A stretch of 64,000 nt of DNA. Source: Sulfurirhabdus autotrophica. GTDB lineage: Bacteria; Pseudomonadota; Gammaproteobacteria; Burkholderiales; SMCO01. The stretch spans positions 682,001 to 746,000 of the forward strand of contig NZ_SMCO01000001.1 in assembly GCF_004346685.1 (NCBI RefSeq), written 5' to 3'. Each line of letters opens with the position of its first letter. Positions within the stretch are counted from its first letter, which is position 1. The notes under the pieces were generated by a model. The model did no database searches. It saw only the letters and a program-made list of their open reading frames with translations, and was not told the DNA's origin. The translations under genes and the position numbers were made by a program. Below, piece after piece: positions 27,929-37,461 of this stretch.

Positions 27929-27993
27929 AATTCTGTTTTCCTCTCCACACAACAGGTTCCGCATTGATTACCCCTTTTCCATCATGTGCCGTT

Positions 27994-28752
27994 TCAATGA
28001 GCAGTTTTTGCTGCCCTTTGCCTGAAAAGCAAAATACTGGCCAGCATAAAAGCGAAAATAGCCGCCGAAGCAGAATAGCGGCTTAATGCCAGCCCTCCGG
28101 CGCTAAGCGGTTTATCAAGAAAATCACCAACCACTGCACCAAGGGGACGTGTGAGGATGAATGCGGCCCAAAAAAGCACAGTACGAGAAACCATTGTCCA
28201 ATAGTAAGCTGCCAAAACAAGTGCCAGCAGGGCACTAAACACCATCGCACCTCCTTCATAGCCTAGACCCGCCGTTCCAGCTGTCCAATCGCCCAATGCG
28301 GTTCCCAGAGTTTGAGAAAACATGATTGTCATCCAATAAAACATCTCAGCCTTTGGGGAACTAACAGTCTCAACCGATACAGAGCCAAGTGAGCGATACC
28401 ACACGGCCAAAGAGGTAATCAACAAGGCAAACAGTAGCGTACTACCCCCTGCATATCCAATCCCAAGTGAGCGATCCGCATAATCTGCCAATGTCGTTCC
28501 CACTGTTGTTGTAGCGATAATGGTTGTCCAATAAAGGAATGGGTGAAAGCCTTTTGCCTTAATTTGGGCAGCAACAGCAAATAGAAATATTGCTGCAAAG
28601 ATAGCCGTTCCAACCAGATATCCCAAATTCATTGACATGGACACCGCATCCCCCCCTGTTTCACCCAGTGTGGTAGCTGCAATTTTAATAACCCAGAAGA
28701 TCAAAGTCACTTCTGGAACCTTGCTCAAGCTCTGTTCGATAGCCTTGTTCAT
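27994..28752 (-). CDS. COG4705-type membrane protein with four repeats
   Basis: 252 residues and about eight transmembrane segments. Four internal repeats start near residues 19, 74, 139 and 194, each with [FY]W..I......LG....D: ATTLGETGGD, TTTVGTTLADY, SQTLGTALGDW and TRPLGAVVGDF. The family (COG4705) has no known function; the repeated polar motif inside membrane helices suggests a transporter or metal/ion site. ATG 28752 has AAGGGC six bases upstream and is preferred to a start 39 bases further up. Downstream of a PepSY gene on the same strand (80-bp gap). Confidence 0.8.
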   Translation of the reverse strand: MNKAIEQSLSKVPEVTLIFWVIKIAATTLGETGGDAVSMSMNLGYLVGTAIFAAIFLFAVAAQIKAKGFHPFLYWTTIIATTTVGTTLADYADRSLGIGYAGGSTLLFALLITSLAVWYRSLGSVSVETVSSPKAEMFYWMTIMFSQTLGTALGDWTAGTAGLGYEGGAMVFSALLALVLAAYYWTMVSRTVLFWAAFILTRPLGAVVGDFLDKPLSAGGLALSRYSASAAIFAFMLASILLFRQRAAKTAH

Positions 28753-28832
28753 ACGGATGCCCTTTTCAATGCTAAATTTATGACTGCTCATTCATGGGGT
28801 TAAGTACGACGGGAGAAAAAATCTCTAGGCGT

Positions 28833-29144
28833 TTAGTCCGCGTTAGGCCCTTCCGGTGCATTTTCCAGGAGATTGCCAGTTTTGGCATCGACACCAACTT
28901 CTTGCGTTACCTTGCCATGCCGGATATCGAAGGAATAACGAAGCCCACTCCCTCCTTTTTCCTTTTCCAGTTCCTCATCAGTGATTTTTCCAGGATGCGC
29001 TCTGAGTGCAATCACCCGCGCTTGTTCCAGACTTATTTTTGCTTCACCAGCAAGTTCCTGGCCAGTAAATGCGAGTGCATTTGCTGCGGCAACTGTAAAA
29101 ACCAAGCCCAATGCTTTTATTACACGTTTCTTCGATGCTTTCAT
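28833..29144 (-). CDS. PepSY-domain periplasmic protein
   Basis: 103 residues. Signal peptide (MKASKKR, hydrophobic core LGLVFTVAAANALA), then one PepSY domain: ISLEQARVIALRAHPGKI ... GLRYSFDIRHGKVTQEVGVDAKTGNLLE. PepSY proteins are small inhibitors or ligand-binding modules found with transporters and two-component systems. Start is the ATG at 29144; an upstream frame to 29192 would precede the signal peptide with charged residues. Likely co-transcribed with the COG4705 membrane protein gene. Confidence 0.85.
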   Translation of the reverse strand: MKASKKRVIKALGLVFTVAAANALAFTGQELAGEAKISLEQARVIALRAHPGKITDEELEKEKGGSGLRYSFDIRHGKVTQEVGVDAKTGNLLENAPEGPNAD

Positions 29145-29349
29145 GGTTATGCTCTTGTCGAGTTGATTAAAAACATGCAGACGCATTTGCATCTACTGTG
29201 ATAATCACTCTACACCGCAAAAGTTAGCTCAAAATTAGCAAAGGAGAATTAGCTGAGAGATTGAATCGAAAGCCGGTTGCCTCAACAAATTAAGAATACT
29301 GCAGGCGAAATTATCCCATCAAATAATCTACCAACAGTAGTTTGTGAAA

Positions 29350-30000
29350 TTATAACTTTGAAATACTGGATGGCGCACTATGCTTTAAAATCTCCACCAC
29401 TTCTTCATCTTCTACCTGTGGAAAAGATGCATAGAACTGCCCTACTGCCTGAAAATAATCAGGGGTTTCAAGGCACACCACCTCATCCGCCATATTGGCT
29501 ACCTTTTCCAGCGTATCCGGTGGTGAGACGGGAACGGCACAAATCAGTTTGGCAGGATTTTTGGCTCGTATGCTATGCAGGGCTGAGATCATGGTTGAAC
29601 CGGTGGCTAACCCGTCATCAATGACTATGACTATTCGCCCAGCCGGGTCAATAGGCGGACGAATTGGTGTGTATTGGACGCGGCGCTTGCGGATGGTTTC
29701 CAGTTGCGCCTGTTTTTCAGACTCAATGTACTCCTGAGTCCCTCCCGCAGATGCCGCATAATCTCCAATATAGGTCCAACCGCTTTCGTCAACGGAACCG
29801 ATGGCAAATTCGGGGCTGAACGGTGCACGCAATTTTCTCACCAGCACCACATCAAACTCCCCATCGAGTGCATCGGCAATGATTTTTGCCATTGGTACAG
29901 CCCCGCGGGGGATAGCCAGAATCAGAGGATTTTTACCTTTGAAGGGAGCAAGCCTTTCAGCAAGAAGAATTGCGGCATGATGGCGATCAGCAAATTGCAT
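29350..30000 (-). CDS. Type I phosphoribosyltransferase
   Basis: 216 residues. The PRPP-binding loop VIVIDDGLATGSTMISAL is canonical for type I phosphoribosyltransferases; LILAIPRGAVPMAKIIADAL and VVLVRKLRAPFSPEFAIGSV belong to the subfamily that is often fused to a dienelactone-hydrolase domain. The base or acceptor substrate is not known. Divergent from mfd; its own leader is about 140 bases from the mfd start. Confidence 0.88.
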   Translation of the reverse strand: MQFADRHHAAILLAERLAPFKGKNPLILAIPRGAVPMAKIIADALDGEFDVVLVRKLRAPFSPEFAIGSVDESGWTYIGDYAASAGGTQEYIESEKQAQLETIRKRRVQYTPIRPPIDPAGRIVIVIDDGLATGSTMISALHSIRAKNPAKLICAVPVSPPDTLEKVANMADEVVCLETPDYFQAVGQFYASFPQVEDEEVVEILKHSAPSSISKL

Positions 30001-30140
30001 GGTTGCTTACCTCGAATTTTGATTGTATTTATTTAACTCTAGCCGTTTCTTGCCGTTTTACCAGCTCAAGCCATTAGTTAAAGCGCATGCTGATTTATTG
30101 TCTTAAAATCGGTATAATTACTGGATTTTTCTTTCACGAC

Positions 30141-33100
30141 ATGCTTTTTAATCAACCACTTCCAAAGCAGGGTTTACGCAAACGCTACACTAACCTCAAT
30201 GGTTCAAGTGATGCCTTGGCTGTGGCGCAATTGGCCTTGCAAGCACAACCCCTGATTGTTATTACGGAAACAGCGCTGGAAGCGGCCCGCCTGTGCGAAG
30301 AAATCCCCTACTTTGCACCGCAACTCAAAGTTAGCCTGTTACCTGATTGGGAAACGCTCCCCTACGATACATTTTCTCCACATCAGGATCTGGTTTCAGA
30401 AAGATTAGCCACGCTTTACCAGATCAAGCACAACCAGTGTGACGTTGCAATCATTCCGGTCACCACTGCACTCTACCGCTTACCCCCTGTTGAATTTCTG
30501 GCAGCTTATACATTCTTTCTGAAGCAGGGCGAGAAACTGGATTTGGCCATATTCAAGAGCCAGATGACTTTGGCTGGATATAGCCACGTAAACCAGGTAT
30601 TGACGCCCGGGGAATACAGTATACGGGGCGGTTTAATAGACTTGTTCCCCATGGGCAGCGCAGTACCCTACCGGGTCGATTTGTTCGACAATGAAGTGGA
30701 AACCATTCGCACTTTTGATGTGGATACTCAGCGGAGTATTTATCCGGTTAAAGAAATTCGCATGCTGCCTGCGCGCGAATTCCCTCTTGACGAAGGAGGT
30801 ATCAGTCACTTTCGCCAGAGCTTCAGAGAAAAATTTGAAGGCGACCCATCCAAAAGCCAGCTATATAAGGATGTCAGCAAGGGTTTAGCACCCAATGGGG
30901 TGGAATATTATTTACCGCTGTTTTTTGATAACACGGCCACCTTGTTTGACTATATTCCTGACAACGCCACCCTTTGTCTTTACCACGCATTAGAGTCTGC
31001 CACTCAGCATTTCTGGCAAGACACCCAGTCACGTTTCGAATTGTTGCGTGGGGATCGTGATCGCCCTCTCCTGGCTCCGCAAGAGTTGTTCCTGACAGTC
31101 GATATTTTTTTCGGTGCGTTGAAAGCTTATCCGCGCATTGAAATACTCAAAAATGCCGAAGAAGCGTCGGAAACTAAAGATATCGTCGCATGTACCACTG
31201 GCCCCCTGCCTTCTATCCAGGTAGATCGACGAGCCGATGACCCCACACAAAAACTCAAACAGTTTGTGGATGGATTTAGTGGGCGTGTCCTGCTCCTTGC
31301 AGAAAGTTTGGGACGACGCGAAACCATGTCTCAATATTTTGCCGAGCAAGGTCTGATACCTTCGCTGTGCGAAGGCTATGAGCAATGCATGGACAGCGGC
31401 CAGCATTTCATGTTGGGTACAGGGCCCCTCAATAACGGCTTTATTCTGGATGATGGCCTCGTAGCCATCATTACAGAAAACGAGCTATACGCGAATCTGG
31501 TTCGGAGCCGGTCTGCAAGAGATATCTCACGCAAAACTTCAACAGAAGGCATGCTGCGCGACCTATCCGAGCTCAAAGTGGGTGATCCGGTAGTCCATGA
31601 GCAGCACGGAATCGGCCGTTACCTTGGTTTAATCAATATGGATCTGGGTGAAGGGGAAACGGAATTTCTGCATCTGGAATACACCGGTGGCGATAAATTA
31701 TACGTCCCCGTTTCTCAGCTACACCTGATCAGTCGATACAGCGGCGCTTCGCCAGATGCTGCACCATTGCATAAATTAGGCAGCGGACATTGGGAAAAAG
31801 CCAAACACCGTGCCATGAAACAAATCCGCGACACAGCTGCGGAATTACTCAACCTTTATGCCCAGCGTGCTGCCCGCAAAGGCCATTCCTTCACGATAAA
31901 ACAGCATGACTACGAAGCCTTTTCCGATGGTTTTGGCTTTGAAGAAACCCGTGATCAAGCCCAGGCTATTCAGGCGGTCATGGCTGACATGCAAAGCGGC
32001 AAACCCATGGACCGCCTTATCTGTGGTGATGTTGGCTTTGGTAAAACGGAAGTTGCGCTGCGTGCTGCATTTATCGCCATGATGGATGGGCGACAGGTTG
32101 CCGTTCTTGTGCCCACAACGCTTTTGGCTGAACAGCACTTTCTGACTTTTTCTGATCGATTTGCAGACTGGCCCATTAAAATTGCCGAAATATCCCGATT
32201 TCGTTCGGCCAAAGAGCAAGCTGAAGCCTTGAAGGGGCTGGCTGAAGGAAAAATCGATATTATCATCGGCACTCACCGCCTTATCCAGAAAGATGTGAAA
32301 TTCAAAAATCTGGGGCTGGTCATCATTGATGAAGAGCATCGATTCGGTGTGCGTCAGAAAGAGCGTTTTAAAGCACTGCGCTCAGAAGTTGACGTCCTGA
32401 CTCTAACTGCAACCCCTATCCCACGCACTTTGGCTATGTCATTGGAAGGACTGCGAGAATTCTCCATTATCGCTACCGCCCCGCAACGGCGGCTCGCAAT
32501 CAAAACATTTGTCAGTAAATACAGCGATGGCGTGATTCGAGAGGCCGTCCTGCGTGAATTAAAACGCGGCGGACAAATCTACTTCCTGCACAATGAAGTC
32601 GAAACCATTCAGAACATGCAGGACAAACTCGTCAAGCTCTTGCCAGAGGCGCGCATTGCCATTGCCCACGGCCAAATGCGCGAACGTGAGTTGGAACATG
32701 TCATGCGTGACTTCTACCAGCAAAGGTTCAACATCCTGCTGTGTACCACTATCATCGAAACCGGTATCGATGTCCCCACGGCCAACACCATCATCATGAA
32801 CCGGGCTGATCGTTTCGGACTGGCTCAGCTACACCAGTTACGCGGGCGTGTCGGCCGTTCCCATCATCAGGCATACGCCTATCTGCTTACCCCCGGTGAC
32901 GAAGCGCTTTCCGCACAAGCAAAAAAACGACTGGAGGCCATCCAGATGATGGAAGACCTTGGTTCGGGCCTCTATCTTGCCATGCATGATCTGGAAATTC
33001 GTGGTGCCGGTGAAGTGTTAGGTGAATCGCAAAGTGGTGAAATGCAGGAAATAGGGTTTTCTCTTTACACCGAGATGCTAAACGCTGCAGTAAAATCACT

Positions 33101-33572
33101 CAAAAATGGTGAAGAACCTGACATGCTGCAACCGCTGGGTATTACGACAGAAATCAATCTGCACCAGCCAGCACTCTTACCCAACGACTATTGCGGCGAT
33201 ATTCACGAACGGCTGGTACTATACAAACGCCTTGCCAACTGTGATCTGCAAGAAGAATTGGACGGCTTGCATGAAGAGTTAGTTGACCGATTCGGCCTAT
33301 TACCGGATGCTGCCAAAGCATTGCTGGAAACACATCGTTTGCGCATACTCTCAAAACCCCTGGGCATTGCCAGAATCGACGCTAGCAGTGAAAGTATATT
33401 AGTTCAATTTGTGCCTAATCCACCCATTGATGCGATAAAAATTATCCAGCTGATTCAGCAAAGACGCAATTACAAACTGAGTGGGCAGGACAAATTGCGA
33501 ATCGAAGTGTCCACCCCAAACCTTGCTGAACGACTTAATACGATCAAAACACTGTTCAACGAACTTACTTAA
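30141..33572 (+). CDS. mfd: Transcription-repair coupling factor
   Basis: 1143 residues. Mfd removes RNA polymerase stalled at lesions and recruits UvrA. In order: UvrB-like N-terminal domains (1-330), RNA polymerase interaction domain (VGDPVVHEQHGIGRYLGL ... YVPVSQLHLISRY, about 480-550), RecG-like helicase with Walker A GDVGFGKTE, DEEH box and TATPIPRTL, motif VI HQLRGRVGRS, and C-terminal UvrA-binding domain. The ATG at 30141 (MLFNQPLPKQ) is preferred over 30087, whose extra residues form an unlikely hydrophobic leader. Upstream region is shared with the divergent phosphoribosyltransferase. Confidence 0.97.
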   Translation: MLFNQPLPKQGLRKRYTNLNGSSDALAVAQLALQAQPLIVITETALEAARLCEEIPYFAPQLKVSLLPDWETLPYDTFSPHQDLVSERLATLYQIKHNQCDVAIIPVTTALYRLPPVEFLAAYTFFLKQGEKLDLAIFKSQMTLAGYSHVNQVLTPGEYSIRGGLIDLFPMGSAVPYRVDLFDNEVETIRTFDVDTQRSIYPVKEIRMLPAREFPLDEGGISHFRQSFREKFEGDPSKSQLYKDVSKGLAPNGVEYYLPLFFDNTATLFDYIPDNATLCLYHALESATQHFWQDTQSRFELLRGDRDRPLLAPQELFLTVDIFFGALKAYPRIEILKNAEEASETKDIVACTTGPLPSIQVDRRADDPTQKLKQFVDGFSGRVLLLAESLGRRETMSQYFAEQGLIPSLCEGYEQCMDSGQHFMLGTGPLNNGFILDDGLVAIITENELYANLVRSRSARDISRKTSTEGMLRDLSELKVGDPVVHEQHGIGRYLGLINMDLGEGETEFLHLEYTGGDKLYVPVSQLHLISRYSGASPDAAPLHKLGSGHWEKAKHRAMKQIRDTAAELLNLYAQRAARKGHSFTIKQHDYEAFSDGFGFEETRDQAQAIQAVMADMQSGKPMDRLICGDVGFGKTEVALRAAFIAMMDGRQVAVLVPTTLLAEQHFLTFSDRFADWPIKIAEISRFRSAKEQAEALKGLAEGKIDIIIGTHRLIQKDVKFKNLGLVIIDEEHRFGVRQKERFKALRSEVDVLTLTATPIPRTLAMSLEGLREFSIIATAPQRRLAIKTFVSKYSDGVIREAVLRELKRGGQIYFLHNEVETIQNMQDKLVKLLPEARIAIAHGQMRERELEHVMRDFYQQRFNILLCTTIIETGIDVPTANTIIMNRADRFGLAQLHQLRGRVGRSHHQAYAYLLTPGDEALSAQAKKRLEAIQMMEDLGSGLYLAMHDLEIRGAGEVLGESQSGEMQEIGFSLYTEMLNAAVKSLKNGEEPDMLQPLGITTEINLHQPALLPNDYCGDIHERLVLYKRLANCDLQEELDGLHEELVDRFGLLPDAAKALLETHRLRILSKPLGIARIDASSESILVQFVPNPPIDAIKIIQLIQQRRNYKLSGQDKLRIEVSTPNLAERLNTIKTLFNELT

Positions 33573-33593
33573 CTTTACAGGAAGCATTGTTTC

Positions 33594-34439
33594 ATGAATC
33601 TGATTATCCAGGGCCTGGAAGTCCAAACTCAAGACCTCAAACAAATTGCCAAACTTTGTGCCGCAAACGGTATTGAAAGTATTAATCAGCAAGCCTTCCG
33701 TCTGGTAAACACCCACCACACTGACAACATTGCTGAAATTGAGTCTTATTGTGCAAACGCCAAACTGGATTACGCATTTGTTCCAGAAACCCGTGCTATT
33801 GATCAATTTGGCTTGCTTGTCATGGATATGGATTCCACCCTGATCACCATAGAATGCATCGACGAAATTGCCGATATGGTAGGCGTAAAGCCTCAAGTAG
33901 CGGAGATCACCGAAGCAGCCATGCGCGGCGAAATTGATTTTGCAGAAAGCCTGACGCGTCGGGTTGCACTGCTAAAAGGACTTGATGAATCTGCGCTGCA
34001 ACGAGTCTATGATGAAAGACTGGAACTCAGTCCTGGCGCAGAAAAAATGTTAAAAAAACTGAAAGACCACGGCATAAAAACTTTGCTCGTTTCAGGGGGA
34101 TTTACTTTTTTCACAGAAAAACTCAAATCTCGCTTAGGACTGGATTACGCCTCATCCAATACCCTTGAAATCATTGACGGGAAACTCACTGGCAATGTCC
34201 TGGGGAAAATTCTGGATGCACAAGGCAAAGCTGATGCACTGAATCAGCTTCGTACAGAACTAGGTATGACAAAAGAACAGGTAATCAGTATGGGGGATGG
34301 CGCAAACGACCTGAAAATGATGGCCGAGGCAGGTATCAGTATTGCTTATCGGGCAAAGCCGATAGTAAGAGCACAAGCCAGCTATGCCATCAGCCACGTT
34401 GGACTGGATGGCATGCTCAATCTGCTTAATGCATTATAG
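33594..34439 (+). CDS. serB: Phosphoserine phosphatase
   Basis: 281 residues. HAD-family enzyme for the last step of serine synthesis. Motif I MDMDSTLITIECIDEIAD, motif II LLVSGGFTFF, motif III Lys region and DGANDLKM are all present; an N-terminal region of about 75 residues precedes the catalytic domain as in the E. coli type. AGGAAG lies before the ATG. 21 bases after mfd, so probably co-transcribed. The last six bases overlap the convergent flgL. Confidence 0.96.
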   Translation: MNLIIQGLEVQTQDLKQIAKLCAANGIESINQQAFRLVNTHHTDNIAEIESYCANAKLDYAFVPETRAIDQFGLLVMDMDSTLITIECIDEIADMVGVKPQVAEITEAAMRGEIDFAESLTRRVALLKGLDESALQRVYDERLELSPGAEKMLKKLKDHGIKTLLVSGGFTFFTEKLKSRLGLDYASSNTLEIIDGKLTGNVLGKILDAQGKADALNQLRTELGMTKEQVISMGDGANDLKMMAEAGISIAYRAKPIVRAQASYAISHVGLDGMLNLLNAL

Positions 34440-35345
34440 TAATTTAAACATGGACAGGCTGGTCACTTGCACATATGTTTTTTGCGAAGCTTCCAGATTA
34501 AACTGGCGCTGGGTCATCTCACTGATTATTTTATAGGGATCTACATCCAGCAATGATGAAAGCGTTGCAGTATATTGGAGAGTCAAATCGCTATTAATAC
34601 TTTGTGCGTTATCTATTTCATTCAATCGCAAGCCAACCGATGCCCTGACTGTAGAAACATTCTTTAATTCGTTACTTAATTCAGCCAAGGCTGTTTGTAC
34701 AGCGGTTGCAACAGAGGCTGGCGTTGCCGTTGAATTCAATGCATTGGCTAAGTCATCCAGCGTTTTAAAGATATCTTGACCTGCAACGCCCGGCTTAAAA
34801 ACGGCCGCACCAGAATCATTCGCATCGATTTGTCGTGAAGGGCTGATCTGAATTTTTCTCTGTCCTTGATCCCCAACATACACTCCCGCACCGCTCAGTT
34901 GGGTAAAAGGTGGTGTTGAACCTTGGTAGTACCCTGAAAAAATATACTCACCACTACTATCTTTCTGATTAGCCAACCCTAACAACTCATTGTATCTGGC
35001 ACGTACTGCAACACCCAGACCTTCATATCCTACAGACCCGATCGTTGGGTTACCCGCCTGTACAGCACTATCCTGAACATTTTGAATCAAACTGGTAATA
35101 CTGCCCAAAAACCCATCTTCCAGACTTAAGTTTCCTTTTACCAAGTTTGCATTCGCATCATATTGTTTGATAATTGATTGCGATTGCTGCATCTCTAACC
35201 CACGAGCAGAAGCGATAGGATCATCCGAAGGATTTAAAACACGCCTCCCTGTAGAAAACTGCTCCTGATTTTTTACCAAAGCAGCTTGCTGGTCTTGCAT
35301 CGCTTTGACGCCGGTTTCATAAATCATATTAGAACTAATACGCAT
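34434..35345 (-). CDS. flgL: Flagellar hook-filament junction protein FlgL
   Basis: 303 residues. FlgL (HAP3) joins hook and filament. N-terminal helix with MRISSNMIYETGVKAMQDQQAALVK and GRRVLNPSDDPIASARGLEMQQS, and C-terminal coiled-coil region, are typical of the flagellin-like family. AAGGAG stands before the ATG. 12 bases after flgK; last gene in the flgB-L cluster, ending against serB. Confidence 0.96.
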   Translation of the reverse strand: MRISSNMIYETGVKAMQDQQAALVKNQEQFSTGRRVLNPSDDPIASARGLEMQQSQSIIKQYDANANLVKGNLSLEDGFLGSITSLIQNVQDSAVQAGNPTIGSVGYEGLGVAVRARYNELLGLANQKDSSGEYIFSGYYQGSTPPFTQLSGAGVYVGDQGQRKIQISPSRQIDANDSGAAVFKPGVAGQDIFKTLDDLANALNSTATPASVATAVQTALAELSNELKNVSTVRASVGLRLNEIDNAQSINSDLTLQYTATLSSLLDVDPYKIISEMTQRQFNLEASQKTYVQVTSLSMFKLL

Positions 35346-35357
35346 GGCAGCTCCTTA

Positions 35358-37307
35358 CTATCCTAGGCTCAAAATTGTATCAAACAATTTAGATGAAATT
35401 TCCAGCGCTTTGCTTGCTGCCTGATAAGCCTGTTGATATCGAACAAGATTTGCAGCCTCTTCATCCAGATTCACACCAGATAAAGATTGTTCTGCCTGAC
35501 GTGTCTGATCAATCAGTGAAGTTTGCGCCTGATTTCTGATGTCGATTTCGCGTGTTTTAATGCCAACCGTGCTAACTAACTGGCTGTACGCACTCTGATA
35601 AGAAACTGTAGCTTTACCCGCCGCATTATTGACGAGTGTATTTGCTGTTTGCAAACTGGTTAACTGAAGCGCGTTTCGATTATCACTGGTAGCAGTAAAA
35701 CCAGGGCCATAATTTGGAGAGATATTAAAAGTATCTCCGTTAGCCGGTGTGCCAGTAATGACAAAATTCACGCCATTCAAAGATATCGTACTGCCAGATG
35801 TGTAGGGAATGGGTGCACCGCCGTTGTAACTTGGATCAGCAGAAGACTTTACAAAAGATGAAGTGCTGCTGTCGTATGTCAGCGTTACACTAGCAGTTGG
35901 CAGAGTTGCCACACTGCTAACACCGTTAGAACTAATCTGTCCAGTACCCGTATTACTCGGTGTTGCAGAAGTCTGAACCGGTGCAGCTGCAGCGAGATCA
36001 GATGTATTCGTTATAGCTACGCTAATATCACGCGCACCATAACGCGTTGGCAATACCAGGAAAGAGTCGCCATTATTGGGAGTACCCGAAGCACTTAAGG
36101 TAATTCCGCCAATTGCGGTAGAAAGCGATGCAGCTGCAACGGTTGTAGACGTATTTGAAGTCAGATCGGTGATATTGTAATTTGCCCCTGCTGAATCATA
36201 AGTTATTCTATAACTGCCAGTCGTCAGTGAACCCGCAGCGTTAGGGTCAAATGCTGCTGTGAGCTTTACTCCACTGGTATTATTTGTATTTCCACTTACG
36301 GAAGGGGACGTGGCAGCTATACTAAAAAAATCTTTTCCCAATACACCGTTCAGATCAACGCCTAGCTTATGTTGGCTATTAAATGTTTCGGCTAAACCAA
36401 CAGCCACCCTGCCTAATGAGTTTTGAGCAGTTTCGAGAATATTACTGCGAAAATCCAGCAATCCGCCTAATTTACCACCGCCAAGGCTTGCAGTGCTAAT
36501 AGGTGTATTGGTCGTACCGCTTGAGTTGTAACCAATTACCAGATTATCTGGATCCTCAGCTGACTGATTAACCGTTAAACTGAATGTGCGTTGCCCAACT
36601 ACCAATGCCTGACCGTTTCCAATATAGACATTTAGGGTGCCATCATATTGCTTTACAACAGTTGCCTTAGCCAGCTTGTTGAGATCACTGACTAATTTAT
36701 CACGTAGATCCAATAAATCATTAGGTGACTGAGTCGCACTTGCCGTTCCCTGAGCCAAAACAATTTGTTCATTCAAGTTGGCAATTTGTTTTGCGGCGGA
36801 GTTAATTTCAGCAACAGTCCCAGACAATTGAGTATTCACATCCTGACGTAAATCAGAAAGGCGCTGATTAATTGTGCCAAAACGACTCACTAAAGTTTGT
36901 GCTTCACTCAATACTGATTGTCGCGCTGGAGCTGAAGATGGATTTGAGGCCAGCTCCTGAACGGCGCTAAAAAACTGCTGTACTGAAGGGGAGAGTCCCG
37001 CATTGGGATCAGCCAATAAATTATCTATCTGTTTGACTTGACCGTAATACGCGTTCAGGTATTGACCTTGTGCCTCGGTATTCATCACTTGATCGGTTAA
37101 AAATTGACTATATAACCGTTGAACGTCGGTAACCTGAACACCTTGCCCCAGGAAGCCCACACCCGATTGCTGAGGTATAGCAGCACCCTGAATAATTTGC
37201 TGGCGATGAAAACCGGGCGTAGCAGCATTGGCAATATTATGTTGGGTCGTGATCAAACCGGCTTGAGCAGCCTGAAGTGCGGATATCCCAATACTATATG
37301 TGCTCAT
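35358..37307 (-). CDS. flgK: Flagellar hook-associated protein 1 FlgK
   Basis: 649 residues, about 100 more than enteric FlgK. N-terminal rod/hook motif LQAAQAGLITTQHNIANAATPGFHRQ and C-terminal EEAANLVRYQQAYQAASKALEISSKLFDTILSL are the family ends. The extra length is in the surface-exposed middle, where two related segments are seen (about residues 360-420 and 468-532, both with TYDS and GTPxNGDxF). A sigma-28 promoter lies 44 bases before the start (37351-37377), so flgK-flgL can be made as late genes. Confidence 0.96.
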   Translation of the reverse strand: MSTYSIGISALQAAQAGLITTQHNIANAATPGFHRQQIIQGAAIPQQSGVGFLGQGVQVTDVQRLYSQFLTDQVMNTEAQGQYLNAYYGQVKQIDNLLADPNAGLSPSVQQFFSAVQELASNPSSAPARQSVLSEAQTLVSRFGTINQRLSDLRQDVNTQLSGTVAEINSAAKQIANLNEQIVLAQGTASATQSPNDLLDLRDKLVSDLNKLAKATVVKQYDGTLNVYIGNGQALVVGQRTFSLTVNQSAEDPDNLVIGYNSSGTTNTPISTASLGGGKLGGLLDFRSNILETAQNSLGRVAVGLAETFNSQHKLGVDLNGVLGKDFFSIAATSPSVSGNTNNTSGVKLTAAFDPNAAGSLTTGSYRITYDSAGANYNITDLTSNTSTTVAAASLSTAIGGITLSASGTPNNGDSFLVLPTRYGARDISVAITNTSDLAAAAPVQTSATPSNTGTGQISSNGVSSVATLPTASVTLTYDSSTSSFVKSSADPSYNGGAPIPYTSGSTISLNGVNFVITGTPANGDTFNISPNYGPGFTATSDNRNALQLTSLQTANTLVNNAAGKATVSYQSAYSQLVSTVGIKTREIDIRNQAQTSLIDQTRQAEQSLSGVNLDEEAANLVRYQQAYQAASKALEISSKLFDTILSLG

Positions 37308-37350
37308 CTAAACTCCCAGAATGGCACCGAATGGCCATCAATTTAACTAT

Positions 37351-37377
37351 TTATCGGCTGAAAAATCGGAAACTTAA
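37351..37377 (-). promoter_or_regulatory. Sigma-28 (FliA) promoter for flgK-flgL
   Basis: On the minus strand TTAAGTTT, 11 bases, then GCCGATAA. The -10 element is a perfect match to the FliA consensus, the -35 has one difference from TAAAGTTT, and the spacing is exact. Confidence 0.85.
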
Positions 37378-37461
37378 ATGATATTTTACATCCCCGTTTA
37401 AATACCTGTTTATCAGCTCGTTACAAATTAACATTGTAAATATATAAGTAAAAATCGAAAC

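Noticed and set aside
31845-32339. Minus-strand 164-residue frame within mfd
   Set aside because: Lies over the helicase motifs of mfd, no ribosome-binding site or domain; a shadow.
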